From Lactiplantibacillus pentosus (GTDB lineage Bacteria; Bacillota; Bacilli; Lactobacillales; Lactobacillaceae): a stretch of 64,000 bases of DNA. Positions 1 to 8,394 of the stretch are shown here, in pieces. The notes under the pieces are model-generated. The model saw only the letters and a list, made by a program, of their open reading frames with translations, was not told where the DNA came from and ran no database searches. The DNA lies in NCBI RefSeq assembly GCF_003641185.1, contig NZ_CP032757.1, positions 558,001 to 622,000 of the forward strand. Direction: 5' to 3'. Both the position numbers and the translations under genes were made by a program. Each line of letters opens with the position of its first letter. The first letter of the stretch is position 1.

Positions 1-1
1 C

Positions 2-622
2 CCAATGATCACGCAGCTGACGGATGAATTGGCCCTGCCAGTCAAAAAAGTCAACGGCTTACGCGTCACGGATGCCGCTACCCTTAATTTGACCAAACTA
101 GCGCTGTTAGGGGATGCGCAACCCGCATTGCTGAGTCAGCTCAGTCAACATGGACTACCAGTACTCGGACTGAATGCTGCCGATAATCAATTGTTGACGG
201 GGAAACTCGTCGATTACCAACAGTTGGGTTATGTTGGCCGCATCACGGCAGTCGACGACAACCAGCTCAGTCAACTGTTGGCTCACCACATTGGTGTTTT
301 GGCACCTCTGGCCCTCACAGAAAACGGGCAGTGGTTGAACGTTAATGCCGATATGGCGGCGACGGTCCTAGCACAACAGTTACACGCAGAAAAATTAGTC
401 TTGTTGACGGATGTTCCCGGCATCATGCATCACGGCAATTTGATGACGTCACTTTCGCCACATCAGGCCCAGCGATTGATTCAAACGGCCGTTATCACGG
501 CGGGCATGCAACCCAAAGTACGGGCGGCAATCGCCGCAATTCAGACCGGTGTCAAGCAGGCAGTCATTACGAATGCCATTGATCGTCCCGGTACAGCAAT
601 TATTCAGGAGGTGGCCGTATGA
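2..622 (+). CDS. argB: Acetylglutamate kinase, C-terminal part (5' end outside window)
   Basis: Phosphorylates N-acetyl-L-glutamate, the second step of arginine synthesis, in the cytoplasm. The frame is open from the window edge, and about 206 residues are visible of a family usually near 250, so roughly the first 40 residues are missing. The amino-acid-kinase fold is recognisable from the NVNADMAA stretch (substrate and metal region) and the LVLLTDVPG segment. The stop overlaps the argD start by 4 bp (ATGA), so translation is probably coupled. Downstream argD and argF confirm the arginine operon; any ArgR operator would lie upstream of the window. Confidence 0.93.
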   Translation, partial: PMITQLTDELALPVKKVNGLRVTDAATLNLTKLALLGDAQPALLSQLSQHGLPVLGLNAADNQLLTGKLVDYQQLGYVGRITAVDDNQLSQLLAHHIGVLAPLALTENGQWLNVNADMAATVLAQQLHAEKLVLLTDVPGIMHHGNLMTSLSPHQAQRLIQTAVITAGMQPKVRAAIAAIQTGVKQAVITNAIDRPGTAIIQEVAV

Positions 623-1776
623 CCATGCAACACGTTTTTCCAACTTACCAACGGTTCCCATTTGTGATTGAAGACGGTCAAGGCGTTCACTTGACGGACA
701 ATCACGGCAACACATACTTAGATTTCACGGCCGGTATCGGGGTCTGTAACTTTGGCTACCATCAACCCCAGATTCAACAAGCGGTCGCTGAGCAATTGAC
801 GCATATCTGGCATACGTCAAATCTCTATGAAAATGACTTGCAGGACCAAGTCGCCGGCTTATTGACCCACGGTGAAGACCGGTTGGTGTATTTTGCCAAT
901 TCCGGGACCGAGGCCAACGAAGCGGCGCTCAAACTCGCCCGCAAATATACGGGTAAGACTAATATCTTAGCCTTCCAACATTCCTTTCATGGCCGGACTT
1001 ATGGTGCAATGTCGATGACGGGCAATCCCCACATTCAAGCCGGTTACGCGCCATTGGTCCCGGGAATTAGTTTTGCCCCTTACAACGATGAGGCGGCGCT
1101 AGCACAAATCACCCCGGACTTAGCAGCGGTCATTCTAGAAGTCGTCCAAGGTGAGGGTGGCGTCTACGCGGGTGAACAAGCCTGGTTACAACACGTTAAT
1201 GCGAAATGTCAGGCAACCGGCGTCTTACTGATTATTGATGAAGTTCAGACGGGCATCGGCCGGACCGGTTACCGGATGGCGTATGAAGGCTACGGCCTGG
1301 ACCCCGACATTTATACGGTTGCGAAGGGGTTAGCAAACGGGATTCCGGTTGGCGCAATGGTTGGCCGCAAGCAATTCGCGAGCGCGTTTGGTCCGGGTAG
1401 CCATGGCTCGACTTTTGCGGGGAACGCCCTCGCAATGGCGGCCGCAAACAGTGTTTTGACGCAATTGACGCCCGAGTTGTTGACGGAAGTTCGTGACCAC
1501 GCCGCAACCTTGTGGCAAGCGCTTGAAACCCAGGTAGCGCCATTACCAGCCGTCAAACAATTGACGGGTAAAGGTTTGATGGTCGGGATTCATTTGGACG
1601 AGCAGCTACCCGTCAGCCAGGTCATCACCCAATTACAAGCAGCCGGGTTATTGACGCTATCGGCTGGGGATAATACGTTACGCCTATTGCCACCGATCGT
1701 GATGCAACCCGACGACTTATTAGCCGGCGTTGCCACGATTACGCAAGTCTTATCAGCTTTAACGACGGAGGTTTAA
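619..1776 (+). CDS. argD: Acetylornithine aminotransferase
   Basis: PLP-dependent class III aminotransferase that makes N-acetylornithine from the semialdehyde. The 385 residues match the family. Visible features are the [12 protein letters not shown] cofactor-phosphate loop (about 92-103), the IIDEVQTG motif with the PLP-contacting Asp207, and the Schiff-base Lys236 in TVAKGLANG. The ATG at 619 is preceded by an AGGAGGTG Shine-Dalgarno sequence; an in-frame ATG lies two codons later. It overlaps argB by 4 bp and ends 4 bp before argF, so the three genes form one operon. Confidence 0.95.
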   Translation: MTMQHVFPTYQRFPFVIEDGQGVHLTDNHGNTYLDFTAGIGVCNFGYHQPQIQQAVAEQLTHIWHTSNLYENDLQDQVAGLLTHGEDRLVYFANSGTEANEAALKLARKYTGKTNILAFQHSFHGRTYGAMSMTGNPHIQAGYAPLVPGISFAPYNDEAALAQITPDLAAVILEVVQGEGGVYAGEQAWLQHVNAKCQATGVLLIIDEVQTGIGRTGYRMAYEGYGLDPDIYTVAKGLANGIPVGAMVGRKQFASAFGPGSHGSTFAGNALAMAAANSVLTQLTPELLTEVRDHAATLWQALETQVAPLPAVKQLTGKGLMVGIHLDEQLPVSQVITQLQAAGLLTLSAGDNTLRLLPPIVMQPDDLLAGVATITQVLSALTTEV

Positions 1777-1780
1777 ACCC

Positions 1781-2803
1781 ATGAATAATCATTTTCAAGG
1801 TCAGTCATTTTTAAAAGAAATCGACTTTACACCCGCAGAATTGACCTATCTGATCGATTTTGCGAGCCATTTAAAGGCGCTCAAAGCCCAACATATTCCG
1901 CATCCTTATTTACAAGGTAAGAATATCGCGTTGCTCTTTGAGAAGACTTCGACACGGACACGCTCGGCTTTTACGGTCGCAGCTAATGACCTGGGCGCAC
2001 ATCCTGAATTTCTCGGTAAAAACGATATTCAGTTTGGCACTAAGGAATCAGTCGTTGATACGGCCAAAGTGCTCGGTTCAATGTATGACGGCATCGAATT
2101 TCGGGGCTTCAAACAGGCCACTGTCGAGGACCTAGCGCAATATAGCGGCGTACCGGTATGGAACGGTCTAACGGATGACTGGCATCCGACCCAGATTTTA
2201 GCCGACTTCTTGACGCTCAAAGAACACTTCGGACATTTAAAGGGGCTGACACTAGCGTACGTTGGTGACGGCCGCAATAATATGGCCAACAGTTTGTTAG
2301 TCGCTGGTGCCATGCTCGGTATCAATATGGCAATCGGCGCACCCGCAGCACTCCAGCCGGATACCCACGTGACCGCGTTAGCACAACAGTATGCGCAAGC
2401 CGCCGGAAGCACCGTCGTGATCACGGCCGACCCGCAGCAGGCCGTGGCCCAAGCGGATGCCTTGTATACGGATGTCTGGGTCTCCATGGGTGAACAGGTC
2501 GATTATGGCGCACGAATTAAACAACTCTTGCCATTCCAAATCAACGCTGACCTGCTAGCGGCGACTGGCAAAGCAACGACCATCGTCATGCACTGTTTAC
2601 CGGCACTCCATGACCATCAGACTGACCTCGGCGCCAAACTCGGTGAGCAGTACCAGCTGGCGGCGTTTGAAATCACCGACGACGTCTTCCAAAGCAAGCA
2701 CTCGGTCGTCTTCGAGGAGGCCGCCAACCGAATGCCCGCAATCAAGGCAGTCATGGCCGCAACTTTGGGCGATCTATTTATTCCCGACAGCATTTTTGCC
2801 TAG
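1781..2803 (+). CDS. argF: Ornithine carbamoyltransferase
   Basis: Joins carbamoyl phosphate to ornithine to give citrulline. The 340 residues show the carbamoyl-phosphate motif STRTRS (57-62), HPTQ (135-138), the ornithine-loop DxxxSMG (231-237) and HCLPA (271-275, catalytic Cys). GGAGG sits just before the ATG, inside the end of argD. The linkage to argB and argD favours the biosynthetic enzyme over the catabolic arcB paralogue. No terminator is obvious before the following riboswitch region, so some read-through is possible. Confidence 0.95.
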   Translation: MNNHFQGQSFLKEIDFTPAELTYLIDFASHLKALKAQHIPHPYLQGKNIALLFEKTSTRTRSAFTVAANDLGAHPEFLGKNDIQFGTKESVVDTAKVLGSMYDGIEFRGFKQATVEDLAQYSGVPVWNGLTDDWHPTQILADFLTLKEHFGHLKGLTLAYVGDGRNNMANSLLVAGAMLGINMAIGAPAALQPDTHVTALAQQYAQAAGSTVVITADPQQAVAQADALYTDVWVSMGEQVDYGARIKQLLPFQINADLLAATGKATTIVMHCLPALHDHQTDLGAKLGEQYQLAAFEITDDVFQSKHSVVFEEAANRMPAIKAVMAATLGDLFIPDSIFA

Positions 2804-2863
2804 CTGGCTTGCGGGAAAGCTGAGGGCGTGCTACGATAATATTCGCTTTGTTTCATAATCAAT

Positions 2864-2902
2864 ACGTGGTTCGTAACCATCCCACGTTAAAAAACTAGGA
2901 GG
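2864..2902 (+). promoter_or_regulatory. preQ1-I riboswitch overlapping the queT ribosome-binding site
   Basis: A short stem (ACGTGG at 2864-2869 with CCACGT at 2882-2887) encloses a TTCGTAACCATC loop and is followed by a TTAAAAAACTAGGAGG tail. This matches the class I preQ1 aptamer layout, in which the A-rich tail docks in the stem and the loop pairs with bases beside the GGAGG. The GGAGG begins at 2898, only 11 bases before the ATG, so control is most likely at translation initiation: ligand would hide the site. The gene behind it is a QueT-type transporter, which fits. Confidence 0.82.
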
Positions 2903-2912
2903 AATCAAGCGG

Positions 2913-3419
2913 ATGACGCAATCCAAAATTCGACCATGGATCATTAATGCCCTGGTCGCTGCAATGTATGTCGTACTATGTCTCGGTCCCGCAGCCTTCA
3001 GTCTGGCCTCGGGTGCCATCCAATTTCGGGTCTCAGAAGGCCTGAATCATTTGGCAGTCTTCAATCGCAAGTATATTTGGGGCATCGTTGCCGGGGTGAT
3101 CTTATTCGACGCCTTTGGCCCAGGTGCCAGCCTACTCAACGTCCTATTCGGTGGCGGCCAATCCTTACTGGCCTTACTGATTTTGACTTGGCTCGCGCCT
3201 AAGCTGAAGACGGTGTGGCAGCGGATGTTACTGAACATCTTCCTCTTCACCGTCTCGATGTTCATGATTGCCATCATGATCACCATGATGAGCAGCGGCG
3301 TCGCATTCTGGCCAACGTACCTTACGACCGCATTATCCGAATTAATTATCATGAGTATTACCGCACCAATTATGTATAGCTTAGATCGCATCTTACACTT
3401 TAGTGACCGGATTCAATAG
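2913..3419 (+). CDS. queT: QueT-family queuosine-precursor transporter (ECF S component)
   Basis: A small membrane protein of 168 residues with five or six hydrophobic segments, resembling the QueT family of substrate-specific components that work with the shared ECF energising module. The ligand is inferred to be preQ1 or a related queuosine precursor, mainly because a preQ1-I riboswitch covers its ribosome-binding site. The ATG follows GGAGG by 10 bases. It is transcribed alone and ends just before a strong terminator. No energising-module genes are nearby, as is usual for group II ECF systems. Confidence 0.82.
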   Translation: MTQSKIRPWIINALVAAMYVVLCLGPAAFSLASGAIQFRVSEGLNHLAVFNRKYIWGIVAGVILFDAFGPGASLLNVLFGGGQSLLALLILTWLAPKLKTVWQRMLLNIFLFTVSMFMIAIMITMMSSGVAFWPTYLTTALSELIIMSITAPIMYSLDRILHFSDRIQ

Positions 3420-3442
3420 GTTAACTCATGTCTAGATGACCT

Positions 3443-3494
3443 AAAAGACCGTTACAATACCGATTCATGTCGGTGATTGTAACGGTCTTTTTGA
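3443..3494 (+). terminator. Terminator of queT
   Basis: A long hairpin (AGACCGTTACAA pairing with TTGTAACGGTCT, with an extra small inner stem) is followed by a run of T. Its A-rich 5' flank would let it act on the other strand too. Confidence 0.85.
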
Positions 3495-3529
3495 GTTGGA
3501 TTGAGGTTTGGAGCAAGGGCAACGTCAAA

Positions 3530-4390
3530 ACCTAGGTCAACAGCGGCCAGCTGTGACCCGCTGGAAATAGGGCGAGTCTTGTGTAAACTTGCAGTAGTGG
3601 TGACGTCCTAAGCCGACTTCCAGGCATTCTGGGCAATGGCCGTGACGTGGTGGGTACAGGTTTGAGCCGACAAACCACGTCTCAAACACTGACCTTCCAC
3701 TAACCAAGCAAAGAACGCTTGCTAAGTGGAATTTCATCGCTGAGCATTGTCAGAAACACCTTCCGACCGGGGATTGTATTCGAAAGGCGGACATGTGCGA
3801 ACTCAACTTTTTGGTGAACTGGTCGTTGATTCTTAGTAACGAGTCATTTTAACATCGAACTGTAAGACTAGTTCGATGCAATCACTAAGTTGTTATACGC
3901 TGCTTTGATTCAATCAACCGTCAATATTTCTGAACGTTATGGGGAATTTCCTTGTCTACGAAGATAGCAAAGCCATAGATTCTACATGATTGGCGATACT
4001 ATCAGCTAGCCTCAAGACTGATTTTTTGTTGGGACTAGTTGATAATATTCATCCATTTTCTCAGTATTTAACTGTCATAATCATTAGCGATGCTGATTTA
4101 AAGTCTGTTTGAAGGAACAGTCTCCCAATATTCAGTGGACAATTGTGCTAAATTAAGTGGTTGTTCATCCGCCATTCGAGCGGGTTCCCGACTGGAGGGG
4201 CTGGCGGACAATGCTCAAGGGCGAAATTCTTCTTGTCCGGGTGGTCTTCCCGGGCTAGAAGAAGACTCGTATTTGAAATTGCGCAGTGGTCTTCTGCGTG
4301 AGTTCAAATCGATGTCCGCCCTGTTCCAGCGTTGTCAGCCGGCCCCGGAAGTCGGAATAAGGCGCGCATCGGCTGACGAACAGGACAGCT
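3530..4390. repeat. Large structured noncoding repeat, copy A
   Basis: About 0.86 kb with no credible gene, recurring at 10003-10867 (copy C) and 19798-20790 (copy D), with a collapsed copy at 7400-7530 (copy B). All copies lie in the same orientation. Conserved landmarks are a 5' hairpin starting CCAGC...GCTGG, an arm TTCCACT...AGTGGAA near 3693-3730, a GTTTGAG...CTCAAAC pairing, and near the 3' end the nested hairpins ATTTGAA...TTCAAAT and CTTCTT...AAGAAG, closing with GTCAGCCG...CGGCTGAC. Stem bases change in pairs between copies, which suggests a functional RNA fold. The transcribed strand is unknown. Confidence 0.75.
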
Positions 4391-4412
4391 AACAATGCAC
4401 TGGTCAATAAAG

Positions 4413-6035
4413 TTATTTGAAATACGCCCGAGTATAGTCGTTCTCGCCAACGGAATGGTAGCTTACGCCTTTCAAATTGGAATTAACGAGATGACTTTCC
4501 GTCATGTTATACAGTGGCACCACCGCAGCGGTTTGGTTCAGCCGATTAGCAGCCGTTCGCATGTTTTTCCAGTAAGCAGTTGTGTTCGTTGCATTTTGAT
4601 TGTGCGCGGCACTAATTTGTTGGTTGAAGACGGTATCGTCATAGTGACCGTAGTTTTGCGGGTTGTTCTTAGTTAGGATATCGAAGAACGAGACTGGGTC
4701 CGCGTAGTCCGCTAGCCACAGCGTATAAGTCATATCATAATTGCCAGAGGTGACGGCATCTCCGGATGACTTGGACGGCACCGCTGAAACGGTAACTTTG
4801 GCATTGTTTAAATGCTGCTTGACCGCTGCCTGAACGAATTGGTCAATGTTTTTGGCAACCGTCGTGTCATCGCTGACCAACTTCAAGGTGACTGAAGACC
4901 GGCCGAGTTGCTTCAATCCTTTGTTCCATAGGGCTTGGGCCTTCTTAACGTTATAGCGATAGCTACTCTGCGTTTCTGTACCAAAATCCTTGTTCGTGGT
5001 TGGGTCAGTCGTGAGACCAGGTGTCACGTAATTATAAGCAGGCGTCGAACCATCACTGAGCACGTTTTTCGTCAGCGTCTTCTTATTGAGTACGAGATTC
5101 AAGGCCTGCCGCAAGTACTTGTTATTGAGGGCCCGATTCTTCTGCATGTTCAAGCGTAAGTAATAAGTGCCGGCTTTGCTGACATGTTTGAGGTGACTAT
5201 CATTTTGGACGCCTTGAGCCGTGACGCCGGTAACAGTCGCATCGTCTAGTTTACCTTGTGAAAATAGGTTGTGGGCAGTCGTTGAATCCTTGACGACCTG
5301 CATCGTCATCTTGTTGAGTTTGATTGATTGTTTGTCATAATAATATGTATTTTTTAGCAAATTCCAGGAATCGTTGGTGCCGTTCCAACCGCTAACTGTA
5401 AACGGACCATTATAAGCCATTTTAGCGCTGCTAGTGCCGTAATCCTTGCCATACTTGGAGACGACTTGATGGTCTTGCGGGAAGAACGCCGGCATCGTCA
5501 GCATTTTGCTAAGATAAGGCATCGCATGACTGAGTGTTACGCGTAAGGTGTGTTTGTTAACTGCGGTGACACCGAGCGTTTTGGTTGATTTGTGACCCGC
5601 TGAAATCTGGGCAGCATTCTTGATCCCTTCATAAATGTAACTATAGCCAGAAGTGGAAGTTGAACTGACCGACCGACGCCAAGCGGTGACGAAATCTGCA
5701 GCGGTAACGGGGTGACCGTTACTCCATTTAGCTGATTTCCTTAAATGGAACGTGTAGGTTTTACCGTGATTGGTAGGCTTAACGACTTTAGTTGCCATCG
5801 CACCTACGACTTGATTATGGGCATTCATCCGGTAGAGGCCTTCCATGGATTGTTGCAGCACGTTCCATTGGGTCAGCGTCGCGGTATTAGATGTGTCCAA
5901 GGAAGTCAGCTCCGTATCTTGCATTAAGTGTAACGTTTTTTGCGTGGTTGTCGTATTCGCATGGGCACGTCCGCAGACGGCTAAGGGGGCGACTAATAAC
6001 AAGCAACTCGCAATGACCATTGTCTTCATTTTCAT
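4413..6035 (-). CDS. Oligopeptide ABC transporter substrate-binding protein (OppA-like)
   Basis: Extracellular peptide-binding protein of the SBP_bac_5 family, about 540 residues. The N-terminus has a basic start, a hydrophobic core and an LAVCG sequence that may be a lipobox (Val before Cys is unusual), or cleavage may occur at AHA. The family region (SDGSTPAYNYVTPG, and the C-terminal WLADYADP stretch) is present. The ATG at 6035 is preferred over the GTG at 6041 because GGAGGT ends 6 bases before it. The gene starts 16 bases after the upstream peptidase stop, so both share the T-box leader. No Opp permease or ATPase genes are adjacent; it probably feeds a transporter encoded elsewhere. Confidence 0.88.
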   Translation of the reverse strand: MKMKTMVIASCLLLVAPLAVCGRAHANTTTTQKTLHLMQDTELTSLDTSNTATLTQWNVLQQSMEGLYRMNAHNQVVGAMATKVVKPTNHGKTYTFHLRKSAKWSNGHPVTAADFVTAWRRSVSSTSTSGYSYIYEGIKNAAQISAGHKSTKTLGVTAVNKHTLRVTLSHAMPYLSKMLTMPAFFPQDHQVVSKYGKDYGTSSAKMAYNGPFTVSGWNGTNDSWNLLKNTYYYDKQSIKLNKMTMQVVKDSTTAHNLFSQGKLDDATVTGVTAQGVQNDSHLKHVSKAGTYYLRLNMQKNRALNNKYLRQALNLVLNKKTLTKNVLSDGSTPAYNYVTPGLTTDPTTNKDFGTETQSSYRYNVKKAQALWNKGLKQLGRSSVTLKLVSDDTTVAKNIDQFVQAAVKQHLNNAKVTVSAVPSKSSGDAVTSGNYDMTYTLWLADYADPVSFFDILTKNNPQNYGHYDDTVFNQQISAAHNQNATNTTAYWKNMRTAANRLNQTAAVVPLYNMTESHLVNSNLKGVSYHSVGENDYTRAYFK

Positions 6036-6050
6036 ATGCACACCTCCAAA

Positions 6051-6956
6051 TTAATATGCCGTGAATTGGTCAGCTTCAACATCATGCAAATATTGATGCA
6101 AGTTGTGGAAGAACGCTGCCGGGTTATCGACGCTGTGACAATGACCGCCATCCGGTGTGAGTGTCAGCCGAGCGTGTGGAAGTGTTTGCTGCATGCGCCG
6201 GGCGACATTTAGCGGCATCGTGTCATATTCGCCAAAGGTCAACAAAGTTGGGACGGTGATTTGATGGAGATTTTTCCGTTGGTCCCAACCATTTAGTGCA
6301 CCGACCATCACGAATTCATTATTACCTTGAAAGTAATTGTAAACGGGCGTTGCAAGTGTCGATACGAGCTGTCGTGGCCCATTTTCTGGGTGTCGACAAA
6401 CAAAGTGTGCATTGAGGACGTCAACGAGATGTTGATATTCAGGATCATCGAACGCTTCTGCTTTTTCGATGCCTTTCATGTAATCGACTTGGCTGGTGGA
6501 GAGCGTTTGTTGACGCAACGCATTAACGTGGGGCGCGTATTCCGCAATGTTATCAATCATACTCATGATAATGAGTCCCTTAAGATGTTGCCCATATTTT
6601 AGGGCGTATTCTTGCGCCAATAAGCCGCCCCAGGAATGACCGAGCAAATAAAAATCTTCTAATCCGAGTTGTTGGCGGACTTCCTCTAATTCGGATAGGT
6701 AGTAGTCCAGGGAGAGGTACTGCCGATTCTCGGGTTGCGTATAGTCAGGTTGATCTGAGTAAAAGGACCCTAATTGGTCATACATACTAACTTGAACCTG
6801 ATCTTCACCAAGTTCAGCAGCGAAGTTTTCGAATTCGGTGTGGTTGCTGCCTGGGCCACCGTGAACACACAGTAGTTTGACTGGCCCATGACCGACTGTG
6901 CGTGTGAATAAATGAAACCCGTTGTGAAGCTGTAATAAATGTGTGCCTGTTAACAT
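6051..6956 (-). CDS. Proline iminopeptidase-type alpha/beta hydrolase (peptidase S33)
   Basis: Predicted cytoplasmic aminopeptidase releasing N-terminal residues, typically proline, from peptides. It has 301 residues with the family signature HGGPG (32-36, oxyanion hole), the nucleophile elbow GHSWGG (Ser108), Asp245 in FGEYDTMP and His272 in GGHCHS, completing the triad. The ATG follows a GGAAG ribosome-binding site placed directly after the T-box terminator. It is the first gene of a two-gene unit with the peptide-binding protein, so peptide uptake and hydrolysis appear to be co-regulated by the charging of a tRNA. True substrate preference cannot be read from sequence. Confidence 0.88.
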   Translation of the reverse strand: MLTGTHLLQLHNGFHLFTRTVGHGPVKLLCVHGGPGSNHTEFENFAAELGEDQVQVSMYDQLGSFYSDQPDYTQPENRQYLSLDYYLSELEEVRQQLGLEDFYLLGHSWGGLLAQEYALKYGQHLKGLIIMSMIDNIAEYAPHVNALRQQTLSTSQVDYMKGIEKAEAFDDPEYQHLVDVLNAHFVCRHPENGPRQLVSTLATPVYNYFQGNNEFVMVGALNGWDQRKNLHQITVPTLLTFGEYDTMPLNVARRMQQTLPHARLTLTPDGGHCHSVDNPAAFFHNLHQYLHDVEADQFTAY

Positions 6957-6983
6957 AAAATGACTTCCAAATAATTGGAAAAC

Positions 6984-7275
6984 AAAAAACGCCCTATATC
7001 AATCGAATACTGGATTGATATAGGGCGTCGCCGCGGTACCACCTATGCTTTGTCAAAAAAACTGACCTTAATTCACGCACGGTAAACTCAGTTACGATGC
7101 GCTAGCAGGATAATGGATGCCGCCATTGAGTACTCACAAAAATTGATTGCACTCACCGTGATTAGGGGATTTTCGCGTGCTAATAACATGAGTTCCTTGC
7201 ACCAACCGGAACTTCTCTGAACAGTCATTAAGGGCTACTTTCCTAATCGTGACGTTTAATTATTTTCTAATCTTT
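6984..7275 (-). promoter_or_regulatory. T-box riboswitch leader of the peptidase and oppA unit
   Basis: Read on the minus strand, the leader contains the T-box core AGGTGGTACCGCGG (7031-7044), the Stem I distal sequence AGAGAAGTTCCGGTTGGTG and its AGGAACTC partner, and a terminator of 15 paired bases followed by T (6984-7027). The Stem I base pairs GATTAGG with CCTAATC; the specifier region between them reads GCGAAAATCC. The best codon reading is ATC at 7170-7168 (isoleucine), with AAT as an alternative. The leader ends just before the peptidase gene, so uncharged tRNA should switch on peptide use. Confidence 0.9.
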
Positions 7276-7289
7276 ATTTAATGTTGATT

Positions 7290-7318
7290 ACTTTATCATT
7301 GGATTTCGCGCTTGTCAA
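7290..7318 (-). promoter_or_regulatory. Promoter of the T-box transcript
   Basis: On the minus strand TTGACA (7318-7313) and TAAAGT (7295-7290) are separated by 17 bases, just upstream of Stem I. Confidence 0.65.
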
Positions 7319-7399
7319 ATGTATTCTTGAAAAAATACAGGTAGGTGTTGTGCGAGTTAAGGTGTTGTGAATCTTGATTAAAACGTGCAATTCTTAAGC

Positions 7400-7530
7400 T
7401 CAAAAGCGACCAGCTGTGGCCCACTGGAAACATGGCGAGTTCGCGTAAATTTGCAGTGGCGGGTGGCGCCCTATGCCGGCTCCGGAAGTCGGACGAGGAA
7501 GATCACCGGCTGACGAACAGAGGACATCTG
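7400..7530. repeat. Collapsed copy (B) of the large noncoding repeat
   Basis: The first about 80 bases match the 5' end of copies A, C and D (CAGCTGTGGCCCACTGG, then GGCGAGTT and TTGCAGTG), and the last about 50 match their 3' end (CCGGAAGTCGGAC, then CGGCTGACGAACAG). The central about 700 bases are absent, so this looks like an internal deletion. It sits between the T-box promoter and the terminator of the CBS gene. Confidence 0.65.
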
Positions 7531-7546
7531 ACCCAGCATTCCAGCA

Positions 7547-7588
7547 CAAAAAAAGCCGCATCAAGGATTCAATTCTTAATGCGGCTGC
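7547..7588 (-). terminator. Terminator of the CBS-domain gene
   Basis: On the minus strand GCCGCATTAAGAATT pairs with AATCCTTGATGCGGC, with a small mismatch, and a run of seven T follows, 14 bases past the stop codon. Confidence 0.85.
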
Positions 7589-7601
7589 CAAAGCATACTG
7601 A

Positions 7602-8240
7602 CTATTCAGCTTGTAAGTCTTCAACTTCGATAACTTTGAATTGTTTGCGGTTCAAGTTATCGATGATGCGTTTGAGTTTTTCACTGTCGACGTTTTCTGG
7701 CAGGGTGAAGAGCGTCCGGTAGCCCAAGGTGCCATTTTGAACGTCCAAGGTCAAACAGCCGGCGATTGACGTATATTTGGTGATGATTTTGGCCATGGCG
7801 GCTAAGTCTCCACGTTCACCAACGGAGACAACGGTGAGGACGTAACTGCCAACGTTGACGTTCCAAGATTGTGACAGCATATCCAGCAGGCGTGTATGCG
7901 TCAAGATGCCATAAAAGTAGCCGTGTTCATCGAGGACGGCGATGTATGGCAAATCTTTGATGGAGAAGAAGATGTTGTAAAACGCTGAATCGACTTGAAT
8001 CGTCTTAGTCGCGTTTTTCAGTAAGGTCGTGACGGGAAGTGACATGTCGCCACCCCGAGACTTGTGGCGGTAGATATGCATTTTGTAAATGTTACCGCGG
8101 AAAATATGGCCGGTTTCGTCTAAGATTGGCACACAGCGGAAGCCGGAATCTTCCAAGACTTTTAAGGCGTCTTCTAAAGTTGCGTCAGCCGTGATCGTGA
8201 CGAGGCGTTCTTTAGGCTTAACGAGTGTTTTTAATAGCAT
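7602..8240 (-). CDS. CBS-CBS-ACT domain protein, possible nucleotide sensor
   Basis: A soluble 212-residue protein with a tandem CBS pair (about 8-60 and 75-130) and a C-terminal ACT-like segment (about 138-205, starting GSYVLTVVSVGERGDL). No enzyme domain is attached. This layout resembles the stand-alone CBS-ACT protein CbpA of Listeria, which binds cyclic di-AMP, and the AcuB family. An adenine-nucleotide-binding regulatory role is therefore reasonable, but its partner is unknown. A GGGGG stretch precedes the ATG. It is transcribed alone with its own terminator. Confidence 0.7.
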   Translation of the reverse strand: MLLKTLVKPKERLVTITADATLEDALKVLEDSGFRCVPILDETGHIFRGNIYKMHIYRHKSRGGDMSLPVTTLLKNATKTIQVDSAFYNIFFSIKDLPYIAVLDEHGYFYGILTHTRLLDMLSQSWNVNVGSYVLTVVSVGERGDLAAMAKIITKYTSIAGCLTLDVQNGTLGYRTLFTLPENVDSEKLKRIIDNLNRKQFKVIEVEDLQAE

Positions 8241-8344
8241 AGCAGTTGGTCCCCCAGATTTATTAGTTTGTTTTAATAAATAATACCATAAAACCGCCGC
8301 AAACTGGTATCATTCTGCAACCGCAAACCGTAATAATGGGCGTC

Positions 8345-8378
8345 AAAAGCCGGCCTGAACGTTGTCAGGCCGGCTTCT
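8345..8378 (-). terminator. Terminator of the L,D-transpeptidase gene
   Basis: A perfect stem AAGCCGGCCTGA with TCAGGCCGGCTT and a four-base loop lies 20 bases past the transpeptidase stop. T-rich flanks occur on both sides, so it may also act in the other direction. Confidence 0.8.
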
Positions 8379-8394
8379 TTAAATTAAATTTAAA

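Noticed and set aside
3537..3737. Leftward frame of 66 codons (KFHLASVLCLVSGR type)
   Set aside because: It lies in repeat copy A and recurs as a variant in copy C, but it has no ribosome-binding site. Differences between copies keep RNA stems rather than codons, so it is a by-product of the repeat.
4135..4392. Rightward 85-codon frame in repeat copy A, with a relative in copy C
   Set aside because: It runs through the nested 3' hairpins of the repeat. There is no ribosome-binding site, and copy D breaks the frame.
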